A DNA stretch of 37,411 nt from M3007 sp964646615. Lineage in GTDB: Bacteria; Bacteroidota; Bacteroidia; Chitinophagales; Saprospiraceae. Position numbers and translations under genes: made by a program. The stretch is from positions 1 through 37,411 of the forward strand of contig CAZYEV010000024.1 in the NCBI GenBank assembly GCA_964646615.1, read 5' to 3'. The notes under the pieces were generated by a model. The model saw only the letters and a list, made by a program, of their open reading frames with translations. It searched no databases and was not told the origin of the DNA. This document shows, in pieces, positions 25,140-32,576 of this stretch (positions are counted from its first letter, which is position 1; each line of letters starts with the position of its first letter).

Positions 25140-25617
25140 GACCTCAAAAATAGTTGACCTGAAAAGTGGGCGCAAAGGTATAGCAGCACCGGCGTTCTTT
25201 CCAAATGCTTTTTTATTTCTTCCGATGCTCAGGCGTTTTTTCGGCAAAGGCACAGGTATTTTATCCGCACTTTTTAAACCGCTCTACAGGGCCAGACTTT
25301 GGGCTATTTTCTTATTTCAGGACTAACCCTCGACTTTAAACGGCTCGAAAGCGCTCCTTTTTTAGTGTCCAAAAACAATGCCTGGGCCTATAATCAGGCC
25401 TTTACGCTCTGAATTGAAAGCCGTTTTCGGCCCATTCTGAAGAAGTTCGGCACCATTCCATTGGAATAAGGGCTTCAGCGCATCGTTATTTTTTCAAGCC
25501 ATTCAGGCGTCGGGACTTTGGAATTTTGCAGATGTTTGCACGATAAACCGAACCGGCGAACTCTGGCTGGGTTGCCCAGTACCGATCTTTTACTTTTTTA
25601 AAAATACCACATCACCC
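25140..25617. other. Intergenic region between rpmE2 and a secreted-protein gene
   Basis: About 478 nt between divergent genes. Besides the rpmE2 promoter it holds an 8-bp inverted repeat AAACGGCT (25338-25345) / AGCCGTTT (25419-25426) enclosing two mutually exclusive small hairpins (GCCTG/CAGGC at 25380-25399 and GGCCT/AGGCC at 25385-25400). A T-rich stretch TTTTACTTTTTT lies about 30 nt before the ATG at 25618 with a TTG 16 nt further up (25570-25572), a weak promoter candidate. I see no gene. Confidence 0.45.
25173..25204 (-). promoter_or_regulatory. Promoter of rpmE2 (TTG-N21-TACCTTTG)
   Basis: The minus strand has TTG (25202-25204, within TTTGG), a 21-nt spacer and TACCTTTG (25173-25180), 34 nt before the ATG at 25139. 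Both boxes and the spacing fit the Bacteroidota consensus. Confidence 0.7.
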
Positions 25618-26316
25618 ATGCTCCGACTTACAATTTTCTTGACGCTGGGCAGCCTGTTGTTTGCTCGCCCCCTCTCGGCCCAAAACTGCTCAGAGATGTT
25701 CGATTTTTTCCGTGAAGGCGTTCTAATCGAGTACACGCACTACGACAAAAAAGGCAAGCCGGAAACCATCTCGACCCATCGCATCAAGCGCATCGAACGC
25801 AGCCGAGACACCCTGATTGCGCACTCCGACATAACGGTCTCGCGCGCCAAAGACGGTAAGGAAACCTACTCGTATTCGGTGCCCATTAAATGCCATGAGG
25901 GCGTCCTGTTCATGAGCATGCGCGGTATGGTACCCACAGGCGACATGGGTCAAAGCCCGGACGTCCAGGTTGAAATCAGCGGTGGCGACCTGGCTTTTCC
26001 CAAAAACCTCAAAGTGGGTCAAACGCTGCCCGACAGCGAAATGGAAATCGCTATGCGCATGGGCAGCATGCAGCTGATGAAAAACCGCTACGTCATCAAA
26101 GACCGCAAAGTGGAGGGCGAAGAGACGATTACGACGCCCGCCGGCACCTATAAATGCCACAAAATCAGTTACAACTTCGAGTACCAGCTGCTGGGCACGC
26201 GCACTTCGCGTTCGGAGGTGTGGTATGCGCCCTCGGTGGGTACCGTTCGCTCCATTTCTTACGATAGCAAAGGCAAAGAAGATGGCCGCATGGAGCTGAC
26301 GAAGTTTTCCCGGTAA
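25618..26316 (+). CDS. Secreted protein, TapB/DUF3108-like
   Basis: 232 residues with a signal peptide (MLRLTIFLTLGSLLFARPLS, cleavage near AQ, residue 22). The mature domain is beta-rich: NCSEMFDFFREGVLIEYTHY, RDTLIAHSDITV, DLAFPKNLKVGQTLPDSEME, then TITTPAGTYKCHKISYNFEY and SEVWYAPSVGTVRSISYDS. The pattern of an open beta-barrel ending in EVWYAPxVG fits the DUF3108/TapB-like group of periplasmic proteins found in Bacteroidota; no enzymatic residues are apparent. A hairpin and a rhodanese gene follow on the same strand. Confidence 0.7.
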   Translation: MLRLTIFLTLGSLLFARPLSAQNCSEMFDFFREGVLIEYTHYDKKGKPETISTHRIKRIERSRDTLIAHSDITVSRAKDGKETYSYSVPIKCHEGVLFMSMRGMVPTGDMGQSPDVQVEISGGDLAFPKNLKVGQTLPDSEMEIAMRMGSMQLMKNRYVIKDRKVEGEETITTPAGTYKCHKISYNFEYQLLGTRTSRSEVWYAPSVGTVRSISYDSKGKEDGRMELTKFSR

Positions 26317-26334
26317 GTTTTTTTTCATTTTCAT

Positions 26335-26368
26335 ACCAGCGGCCCACTCTGAAGAACGGGCCGCTGGT
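26335..26368 (+). promoter_or_regulatory. Strong hairpin between the secreted-protein and rhodanese genes
   Basis: Perfect 11-bp arms ACCAGCGGCCC (26335-26345) and GGGCCGCTGGT (26358-26368) with a 12-nt loop, 17 nt before the rhodanese ATG. The T-rich tract lies before it (26317-26333), not after, so it is not a standard terminator for the upstream gene. It may be an RNA element affecting the downstream pair or an mRNA end. Confidence 0.6.
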
Positions 26369-26385
26369 GGGCAGGAGAAGAAATT

Positions 26386-26697
26386 ATGGATATCACCGTT
26401 CAGGAACTCCGCGAAAAGTTGCGCGCTGGCGAGCCGGTGGTGCTCGTAGATGTGCGGGAGCCGTGGGAGCACGAAGAATTCAACATCGGCGGCCACCTGA
26501 TGCCAGTGGCCACGTTGCCCAACAGTGGGTGGCAATTGGACGAGCACAAAGACCATGAGGTGGTGGTGTACTGCCGTTCGGGTGTGCGCAGCGCTGCGGC
26601 CCAGGCCATCTTGCAGGCTCAGGGCTTCAACAACGTGCGCAACCTCATTGGCGGCATGTTGGCCTGGCGCAGTACGTTTGGCGATGTGCAACGCTGA
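26386..26697 (+). CDS. Single-domain rhodanese-like sulfurtransferase
   Basis: 103 residues, one rhodanese domain. The active-site loop is YCRSGVRS with Cys63; the N-terminal VDVREPWEHEEFNIGG is the usual first motif. Such proteins carry persulfide sulfur to acceptors such as tRNA thiolation or detoxification; the partner here is unknown. The start ATG lies 17 nt after a strong hairpin. Its last 14 nt overlap the start of the metalloprotease gene in another frame, so translation may be coupled. Confidence 0.9.
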   Translation: MDITVQELREKLRAGEPVVLVDVREPWEHEEFNIGGHLMPVATLPNSGWQLDEHKDHEVVVYCRSGVRSAAAQAILQAQGFNNVRNLIGGMLAWRSTFGDVQR

Positions 26698-27940
26698 TGC
26701 TGTGAGGAATGTCCTCTTCTGGTTTGGTGTATTGGCGCTCCTGAGTGCCGCAATGAGCTGTACCCCGCGCGTGCGCACGCGCCCCTATTCGCTGACCGAA
26801 TGGCGCGACTCCGTAAACACAGGCTCAAACGCTGCCTGCTTCGGCTGGGAAAGCTATGTGCCCGACTACCGACACCCCGAACACCTGCCCATGCGCTACC
26901 TGCGCGTCAACGTCCACATCTTAGACAACGGCAGTGGCACGGCCCACCGACTGCCCGACTCGGCCCGACACTTCGCCCGCGAACTCATCCGGTTGGCTAA
27001 CGAAGCCTTAGATACCAACGTCGTCAACTGGCGCTCACCTGCCGGCACGCTCCCCCTGCCCAAGCGATACCGCTATGTGCTGACGCCCCAACCCAACCGC
27101 CCCAACGACGACGGTATCTACTACCACTACGACGACGACCTGTACTTCTTTGTCTCCAAAGGCCGGAACCAGAACAACCACACCCGCGACGTCATCGAAC
27201 GCTACGCCATCGGCACCGACTCCATCATCAACATCTTCATCCTGGTGCACCACCCCGACAGCGTGGCCTCACCCACCTACAAGGCCGACGGGCAGGGCAT
27301 CGCCTTAGGTACATCGGTCAAAATCGCCGGTGCTTTAGAGCGACCCTTCGGCCCCGAGGCCAGCGTGGGCTTGCTTAACCACGAAATCGGCCACATCCTG
27401 GGGCTGGGCCACGCCTGGCTCTACGACGGATGCCCCGACACCGACGACCACCCCAACAAATGCTGGGACTGGACGCCTGACCCACCCTGCCGCGACCTGG
27501 CTACCAACAACATGATGGACTACAACGCCTACCAGATAGCCCTCACCCCCTGTCAGATAGGCAAAATCCATGCGGCGCTGGCCAACGAGCGCTTCAGCGT
27601 CCGCCGCTGCCTGGTGCCCACGTGGTGTACGTACCAACGCGAACGCACCCTCACCATCACCGATACGGTGGCCTGGCCTGGCTCGCGCGACCTGGAAGGC
27701 GACCTCATCATCGCTCCCGGCGGCAGCCTGCGCGTCAGTTGCCGCCTCTCGATGCCGCCTGGAGGGCGTATTGTGGTGCAGCCCGGCGGCACGCTGTGGC
27801 TCGACGGCTGCCGCATCCACAATGCCTGCGGCCAGAAATGGGCCGGCATCTTCGTACAGGAACGCAAAGGACAGTACGGCCAGGTGCGCATCCTGAAACC
27901 ACCTGTTGTGGTGGATTTTCAGGCTAAGGCTGAGCGCTAA
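26684..27940 (+). CDS. Metzincin zinc metalloprotease lipoprotein (M43-like)
   Basis: 418 residues. The N-terminus is a lipoprotein-type signal (NVLFWFGVLALLSAAMSC), so the protein is probably anchored in the envelope. HEIGHILGLGH (His233, Glu234, His237, His243) is the zinc site of metzincins, and NNMMDY (Met277/278) is the Met-turn, as in the M43 cytophagalysin/pappalysin family. Residues about 100-160 hold a mixed domain (MRYLRVNVHILDNGSGTAHR). The C-terminal third (about 325-400) is a beta-roll-like segment (DLEGDLIIAPGGSLRVSC; GRIVVQPGGTLWLDGCRI). It starts inside the rhodanese gene (14-nt overlap); longer reading from 26525 lies over the rhodanese and is not the start. I see no T9SS sorting domain. 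Its stop codon overlaps that of convergent rnz. Confidence 0.85.
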   Translation: MCNADAVRNVLFWFGVLALLSAAMSCTPRVRTRPYSLTEWRDSVNTGSNAACFGWESYVPDYRHPEHLPMRYLRVNVHILDNGSGTAHRLPDSARHFARELIRLANEALDTNVVNWRSPAGTLPLPKRYRYVLTPQPNRPNDDGIYYHYDDDLYFFVSKGRNQNNHTRDVIERYAIGTDSIINIFILVHHPDSVASPTYKADGQGIALGTSVKIAGALERPFGPEASVGLLNHEIGHILGLGHAWLYDGCPDTDDHPNKCWDWTPDPPCRDLATNNMMDYNAYQIALTPCQIGKIHAALANERFSVRRCLVPTWCTYQRERTLTITDTVAWPGSRDLEGDLIIAPGGSLRVSCRLSMPPGGRIVVQPGGTLWLDGCRIHNACGQKWAGIFVQERKGQYGQVRILKPPVVVDFQAKAER

Positions 27941-28845
27941 CCCACTGAATACTCTACACCCTCCACAGCGGCCTCAACGGCAGGGAATACTTCCTGTGCT
28001 TCGCGTACGTGCTGTTCGGTATCCGTATATCGCCCCGAAAAGTGGCCCAACAGCAGCCGGCCCGTCCCGGCAGCACGGGCCACTTCGGCGGCCTGGCGCG
28101 CGGTGGAATGCTGCGCTGCCGCCGCCTCTTCCGTGTGCTCATCGGTAAAGGTGGCCTCGTGGTACAGCAGGCTGACCCCGCGAACAGCCTCCGCCACTGC
28201 CGCAGAGGGCGCTGTATCGCTGCAATAGGCGTACGAAAGCAGCGGCTTGGGCGGCAGCGTCAACGCACCGTTGGGAACGAAGCGACCATCGGGCAGCGCT
28301 AAGTCGGCCCCCGCCTTAATGGCGCGGATCTGGGCAAACGAAAGGCCGTACTGCTCGATAGCTTCGGGCCGAATGTTGAGCGGTCGTGGTTTCTCGCGAA
28401 ACAGCCAGCCCACGCAGGGCGAGCCGTGTTGGAGCGGTACCGTCCACACCTCTAAGCTTTTGTTTTCAAAAACCTGCTCCGGATGCTTATAGCCCACTTC
28501 TATAAATTCTATGGGAAAGGAGAAATGGATGCCGCAATGGCGCGCTACGTCACCTATCAGGGCCGACAGCCCCGGCGGCGAATACAGCTGCATGAGGCGT
28601 TCGCGGTTCTTCAGGCTGTACGAAGTGAGCAGGCCAAACAGCCCGAAGACGTGGTCGCCGTGCAGGTGGGTGATGAAAATCTGGTGAATCCTGTCCACCG
28701 GCAGGCGATAGCGGTGCAGCTGTTCCTGTGTGCCTTCGCCGCAGTCCACTAAGAAATAGTGCCGCCGGTTGTGTACCAGTTGTGCGCTGTAATGCCGGCC
28801 CTGAAACGGGCCGCCTGAGCCGTTGCCTAAAATGCGTACCCACAT
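27937..28845 (-). CDS. rnz: Ribonuclease Z
   Basis: 302-residue metallo-beta-lactamase-fold endonuclease that trims tRNA 3' ends. The zinc signature is ITHLHGDHVFGLFG near residue 60. Further motifs are DCGEGTQEQLHRY, VAEAVRGVSLLYHEATFTDE (HEATF) and RLLLGHFSGRY (third metal His). It has the normal length and domain order of the short RNase Z form. It is the last gene of the minus-strand set after dnaG, with its own TACCTTTG element at 28859-28866, and its stop overlaps that of the convergent metalloprotease by 4 nt. Confidence 0.93.
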   Translation of the reverse strand: MWVRILGNGSGGPFQGRHYSAQLVHNRRHYFLVDCGEGTQEQLHRYRLPVDRIHQIFITHLHGDHVFGLFGLLTSYSLKNRERLMQLYSPPGLSALIGDVARHCGIHFSFPIEFIEVGYKHPEQVFENKSLEVWTVPLQHGSPCVGWLFREKPRPLNIRPEAIEQYGLSFAQIRAIKAGADLALPDGRFVPNGALTLPPKPLLSYAYCSDTAPSAAVAEAVRGVSLLYHEATFTDEHTEEAAAAQHSTARQAAEVARAAGTGRLLLGHFSGRYTDTEQHVREAQEVFPAVEAAVEGVEYSVG

Positions 28846-28858
28846 TGTATTGAGCGGG

Positions 28859-28866
28859 CAAAGGTA
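28859..28866 (-). promoter_or_regulatory. -7 promoter element upstream of rnz
   Basis: The minus strand reads TACCTTTG, a full TAnnTTTG match, 13 nt before the ATG at 28845. It would leave a very short leader. No TTG is seen at the right distance, so it may be a weak internal promoter. Confidence 0.4.
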
Positions 28867-28890
28867 TGACCTGCTTAGCCGCTCTTCGCC

Positions 28891-30879
28891 TTACCGGCGC
28901 GGAAACAGCACGATGCCGTGTTTGCGGGCGATGCGGTTGCGCACCTGTTCGATTTTGAGGTTGGTTTGCAGGTACTGCATTTCGGCCTTGATGTCGCCGT
29001 TGGCAATGGCGGTTTTGAGGCGTTCCTTGTTTTTTTCGAGCAGCCGATTGATTTTTCGGATTTTGAACATGGCCAATGCTTGCTGGATGTCGGCTTCGGC
29101 GTTGTCTTCGGGCATGGGTTGGTTTTGCAGCGGGAAGTTCCAGCGCGCTTCCCAATTGGGCGAGTACTCCCAGGGTTGCGCGAGCATTTCGAGGGCCAGG
29201 TTTGCGATGTCGGGCGAGGGGTGGTGAGTGAAATAGGCTTGTTCCATAGCCTGGCCTTGCAGCAGCAGGGCGTGGCATTCGCGTGCGATGCGGCCGTAGA
29301 GCGGGTTGTCAAATTCGGTGAGCAGCTCTTCGATGTCGCCCAATACCCATTCGGCTACGGTGATAGACTCGCCCGGCAGTTCGCGGCTGCCGAACTGGAT
29401 GAGCAGGCGAATGATGTCGCGTTCCTGGAACTCGTCGGTGGGCAGGGCTAAGGTAGGGGTGCGTTCGGGCGCGGCTTGCGGCGTTTCGCTTTCGGGCCAG
29501 GGGGTGCTGGGTGGTGGTGCCTGCTCGGTGGAGTCGGAGGCCGTGCCGGGTTGTCGCGCTTCTTTTTCGGCCTTTTTGCGCATGTCGGCGCGGATGAGTT
29601 TGTTCACCTCTTCCAGCAGCGCTTGCTCGCTTATGCCCATCTGGACGGCGCATTCCAGCACGTACGTGCTGCGGCGAATAGGGTCGGGTATTCGGGCGAT
29701 GCTGCTCACCATGTCTTTCACCACGCTGGCTCGGCGCGCGGGGTTGCCCTGGGCTTCGCCCAGCAATAGGCTCATTTTCAATAAAATGACGTCCTTTGCC
29801 TGTTGAGCGATGTAGGCCTCGAATGCTTGCGGGCCTATGCGCTGCACGTAGCTGTCGGGGTCTTCGCCCTCGGGCAGGATGACGACGCGCACGTTGAGGT
29901 CTTGCTCTAAGGCTAAGTCCAGCCCGCGCAGGGCTGCCTGAATGCCGGCAGGGTCGCCGTCGTAGAGGATGGTCAGGTTTTGCGTGTTGCGTCGGATGAG
30001 CTGCAGCTGGCCTTCCGTGAGCGAGGTGCCGCTGGAAGCGACGGCGTTTTCGATGCCGGCCTGGTGCAGCGAGATGACGTCCATGTAGCCCTCTACGAGG
30101 ATGCACTCATCCTTTTTTCGGATGGCCTTTTTGGCCTGGTACATGCCGTAGAGGGTTTTGCTCTTGACATAGACCTCGCTTTCGGGGCTGTTGATGTATT
30201 TGGGTATCTTTTTGTCGGACGAGAGCGTGCGTCCGGCGAAGGCGGCGATTTTGCCCGACATGGCGTGGATGGGGAAGATGACGCGGGCGCGGAAGAAGTC
30301 GCGCGTGCCGTCGGCGCTCACTAAGCCGGCTTTTTGCAGCAGGCCGATGTCGTGGCTGGCCTGTCGGGCTTTTTGCAGCAGCAGGTCGCGCTGGTCGGGG
30401 GCGTAGCCCAGCCCGAAGGTCTGGATGGTTTCGTCGGTCAGGCCGCGCTGGCGGAAGTAGGCCAGGGCGACGGACTTGCCTTCGTCGGTGTCGAGCATTT
30501 GCTCGCGGAAGTGGCGGGCGGCAAAGTCGTTGACGATGAACAACGACTCGGCCTGTTGCTGCTCGGCCACCTGCTCGGGCGTGCGCTCGACTTCCCGGAT
30601 TTCGATGCGGTATTTGCGGGCCAGCCAACGCAGGGCTTCCGGGTAGGTAAAGCCCTCGTGTTCCATGAGGAAAGTAACCGCATCGCCGCCTTTGCCGCAG
30701 CCGAAGCACTTGAAGATGTTGCGCGCCGGATTGACGCTAAACGACGGCGTACGCTCGGCGTGAAACGGGCACAAACCTACCAGATTGACCCCGCGCCGGC
30801 GCAGGGTCAGAAACTCCTCTACCACTTCTTCGATGCGCGCAGCATCCAGTATCTCGCGTGCGGTCTGCGGCGGTATCAT
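28891..30879 (-). CDS. dnaG: DNA primase
   Basis: Synthesises RNA primers for replication. 662 residues. The N-terminal CHC2 zinc finger is CPFHAERTPSF followed by CFGCGKGG (residues near 36-63). The catalytic core includes VSADGTRDFFRARVIFPIH, the TOPRIM motif ILVEGYMDVISLHQ and ILYDGDPAGIQAAL. The C-terminal region (about 500-662) is the poorly conserved DnaB-binding domain, preceded by a linker rich in Pro/Ser/Thr/Glu (STEQAPPPSTPWPESETPQ). It follows porT by 29 nt and precedes rnz by 45 nt. Confidence 0.96.
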   Translation of the reverse strand: MIPPQTAREILDAARIEEVVEEFLTLRRRGVNLVGLCPFHAERTPSFSVNPARNIFKCFGCGKGGDAVTFLMEHEGFTYPEALRWLARKYRIEIREVERTPEQVAEQQQAESLFIVNDFAARHFREQMLDTDEGKSVALAYFRQRGLTDETIQTFGLGYAPDQRDLLLQKARQASHDIGLLQKAGLVSADGTRDFFRARVIFPIHAMSGKIAAFAGRTLSSDKKIPKYINSPESEVYVKSKTLYGMYQAKKAIRKKDECILVEGYMDVISLHQAGIENAVASSGTSLTEGQLQLIRRNTQNLTILYDGDPAGIQAALRGLDLALEQDLNVRVVILPEGEDPDSYVQRIGPQAFEAYIAQQAKDVILLKMSLLLGEAQGNPARRASVVKDMVSSIARIPDPIRRSTYVLECAVQMGISEQALLEEVNKLIRADMRKKAEKEARQPGTASDSTEQAPPPSTPWPESETPQAAPERTPTLALPTDEFQERDIIRLLIQFGSRELPGESITVAEWVLGDIEELLTEFDNPLYGRIARECHALLLQGQAMEQAYFTHHPSPDIANLALEMLAQPWEYSPNWEARWNFPLQNQPMPEDNAEADIQQALAMFKIRKINRLLEKNKERLKTAIANGDIKAEMQYLQTNLKIEQVRNRIARKHGIVLFPRR

Positions 30880-30908
30880 ACGACTGGACCGCCCTCGGGG
30901 CGGCGCTT

Positions 30909-31664
30909 TTAGCCCTCAAAGTAAAGGGTAATCGTGAAGGTGCGGGAGAGGATTTTTTCCAGCACCGTGCTCTGCTGCAGGCGGTCGTTGTACAGCAGCA
31001 CGTTGTTCAGCCCGTGCGAAACCTTGAATTCGGGCGAAAAAATGAAGTAGGGGAAAAAGAACTGCACGCCGGCGCCGTACTCAAACTGAAAGTCGGTGGG
31101 CGAAATCTTAACGAGGTCAGCCGCCTGGCGCGTGCGCGAGTCGCTGGCCACATCGAAGACGTATTTGGCACCAGCCACTAAGAAGATGCGGAAGTCGTGG
31201 TACGTTACAGATTTGTAGCGCACGTGGAAGGGCATTTCCACCAGCACGGACTCGATGCGGCGGTTGATGGTCTGCACACCGTCGCCCGGGCGTGTGTAGC
31301 GCAGGTTGCGCTCCACGAAGGACAGCGTGGGCAGGAAACGTATGTCGAAGTACTCGCCGATTTTGAGGTTCGACACGATACCCAAGTTGAAGCCCGGCCC
31401 GGTAACTCCTTCGGCTCGAGCGAAAGAGTCGTTGCGGATGAAATCGCGCGAGTGATAAATCTTGAAATCGCTCGAGTTCATGCCCAAGCTGATGCCGAAG
31501 TAGTAGGGCTTGGCCTGAAAGTCTTTGTAGTTGAAGTTGTAGCTCTTGGCCCGCTGCGCCCAGCCGGCAGAGGCGTTGAGGCCCACAAACAACAGACAAA
31601 GGGCAGCCGTCAGGCTTTTACGCCCGTGTAGATGGAGCAGATTCCAAACGTGAGTCGTTCGCAT
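30909..31664 (-). CDS. porT: PorT family T9SS outer-membrane beta-barrel protein
   Basis: Outer-membrane barrel needed for T9SS function in P. gingivalis. 251 residues. The N-terminus is basic with a hydrophobic stretch ending in ASAGWAQ (about 37 residues, signal peptide). The rest shows barrel strands: YYFGISLGMNSSDFKIYHS, FNLGIVSNLKIGEYFDIRFL, HVRYKSVTYHDFRIFLVAGA and FFFPYFIFSPEFKVSHGLNN, which match PorT. Its first 55 nt overlap the 3' end of menG in another frame; no other ATG fits the signal peptide, so the overlap is probably real and may couple translation. menG, porT and dnaG follow each other on the same strand. Confidence 0.85.
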   Translation of the reverse strand: MRTTHVWNLLHLHGRKSLTAALCLLFVGLNASAGWAQRAKSYNFNYKDFQAKPYYFGISLGMNSSDFKIYHSRDFIRNDSFARAEGVTGPGFNLGIVSNLKIGEYFDIRFLPTLSFVERNLRYTRPGDGVQTINRRIESVLVEMPFHVRYKSVTYHDFRIFLVAGAKYVFDVASDSRTRQAADLVKISPTDFQFEYGAGVQFFFPYFIFSPEFKVSHGLNNVLLYNDRLQQSTVLEKILSRTFTITLYFEG

Positions 31665-32353
31665 TGCAGGTGCTGATAACCGGTTTTAGCGAGTATTTGA
31701 AGAAAATCGTTTCCCTGTGGAAAAGCCTGCACGCTCTCGAAGAGGTACGCATAGGCGCGCGGATCGCGCGAGGTCAAACGCCCGATGAGCGGCAAAACGT
31801 ATTTAAAATAGGTGTGGTACAGCTGTTTGAAGGGAAAAGCCGTTGGGTGCGAGAATTCGAGCACAACCAGACGCCCGCCCGGGCGCAGCACGCGGTGGAT
31901 TTCCGACAGGCCTTTTTCTAAGTTCTCAAAATTGCGCACGCCAAAGGCTACTGTTACGGCGTCGAAGCTGCCGTCGGCAAAGTCGAGGTGTTCGGCATCG
32001 CCGCCCTGGAGGGAGATGATGTCTTGCAGGCCCTTTCGGGCGATTTTCTCGCGGCCCAGGTCGAGCATCTGGTGCGCGATGTCTATGCCCACTATGCGGC
32101 GCGGCTTCAGGCGTTCGGCCGCCAGGATGGCCACATCGGCAGTGCCCGTAGCCACGTCCAGGATTTCCAACGGCTGAGGGGCGCCCTTCAGGTAGTGCAG
32201 TGCCCGGCGTCGCCAGTGCAGGTCAATACCCAACGACAGCAGCCGGTTGAGAAAATCGTAGCGCGGCGCTATGCGGTCGAACATGCGCCCCACCTGTTCC
32301 TTTTTGCTTTCGCTCTCGCCACCGTAAGGCGTAACGACGGTCTTTTCGCTCAT
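31610..32353 (-). CDS. menG: Demethylmenaquinone methyltransferase (UbiE/MenG)
   Basis: SAM-dependent methyltransferase, last step of menaquinone synthesis, the main respiratory quinone of Bacteroidota. 247 residues. VGRMFDRIAPRYDFLNRLLS opens the family; LEILDVATGTADVAIL is the SAM motif I; VAFGVRNFENLEKGL and RPGGRLVVLEFSHPT fit. The ORF is open to 32431 but the ATG at 32353 (MSEKTVVTPYG) matches the family and lies 17 nt after a TACCTTTG promoter element. It overlaps porT by 55 nt. The dispersed palindrome copy 3 lies upstream, between it and ribBA. Confidence 0.92.
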   Translation of the reverse strand: MSEKTVVTPYGGESESKKEQVGRMFDRIAPRYDFLNRLLSLGIDLHWRRRALHYLKGAPQPLEILDVATGTADVAILAAERLKPRRIVGIDIAHQMLDLGREKIARKGLQDIISLQGGDAEHLDFADGSFDAVTVAFGVRNFENLEKGLSEIHRVLRPGGRLVVLEFSHPTAFPFKQLYHTYFKYVLPLIGRLTSRDPRAYAYLFESVQAFPQGNDFLQILAKTGYQHLQCERLTFGICSIYTGVKA

Positions 32354-32369
32354 AATCAGCAATGAAATG

Positions 32370-32377
32370 CAAAGGTA
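32370..32377 (-). promoter_or_regulatory. -7 promoter element upstream of menG
   Basis: The minus strand reads TACCTTTG, 17 nt before the ATG at 32353. It marks the likely start of the menG-porT-dnaG transcript and supports the shorter menG reading. The nearest upstream TTG (32407-32409) is 29 nt away, too far for a good second box. Confidence 0.5.
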
Positions 32378-32469
32378 CAACGCCCCCGCCCGTTTTCCTG
32401 TTGCCGCAAATGGTCTTTGGCGGCAGGGCACTCTCTATGCTTTATTTTATCAAACCTCGTTGAAGTGCA

Positions 32470-32520
32470 GAGACGACACCTCCTGAGGGAGATGTCGCCT
32501 CTTGAGGGAGATGTCGCCTC
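32470..32520. repeat. Dispersed intergenic palindrome, copy 3, with duplicated right arm
   Basis: A 32-bp inverted repeat (32470-32501), left arm GAGACGACACCTCC and right arm GGGAGATGTCGCCTC, is followed by a second copy of the 19-bp right part (32502-32520) that differs by one base. It lies between ribBA and menG, both on the minus strand. As minus-strand RNA the arms pair over 14 positions with two G-U wobbles and no mismatch. Confidence 0.75.
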
Positions 32521-32576
32521 GCATTCGCGTATTCCTGGCGGCTCCGAAAACTCAAGGCCTTTACGGTGCAGGCGTT

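Noticed and set aside
25390..25395. TATAAT sequence as a promoter
   Set aside because: It is in the loop of a small hairpin, and the genes here use the TAnnTTTG type; no second box was found.
26525..26683. Long 5' extension of the metalloprotease ORF
   Set aside because: It overlaps the rhodanese active-site region in another frame and gives a Trp/Arg/Cys-rich non-signal sequence; the ATG at 26684 gives a lipoprotein signal.
25723..26778. 351-codon antisense frame over the secreted protein and rhodanese
   Set aside because: No recognisable motif, and it spans two convincing genes and an intergenic hairpin.
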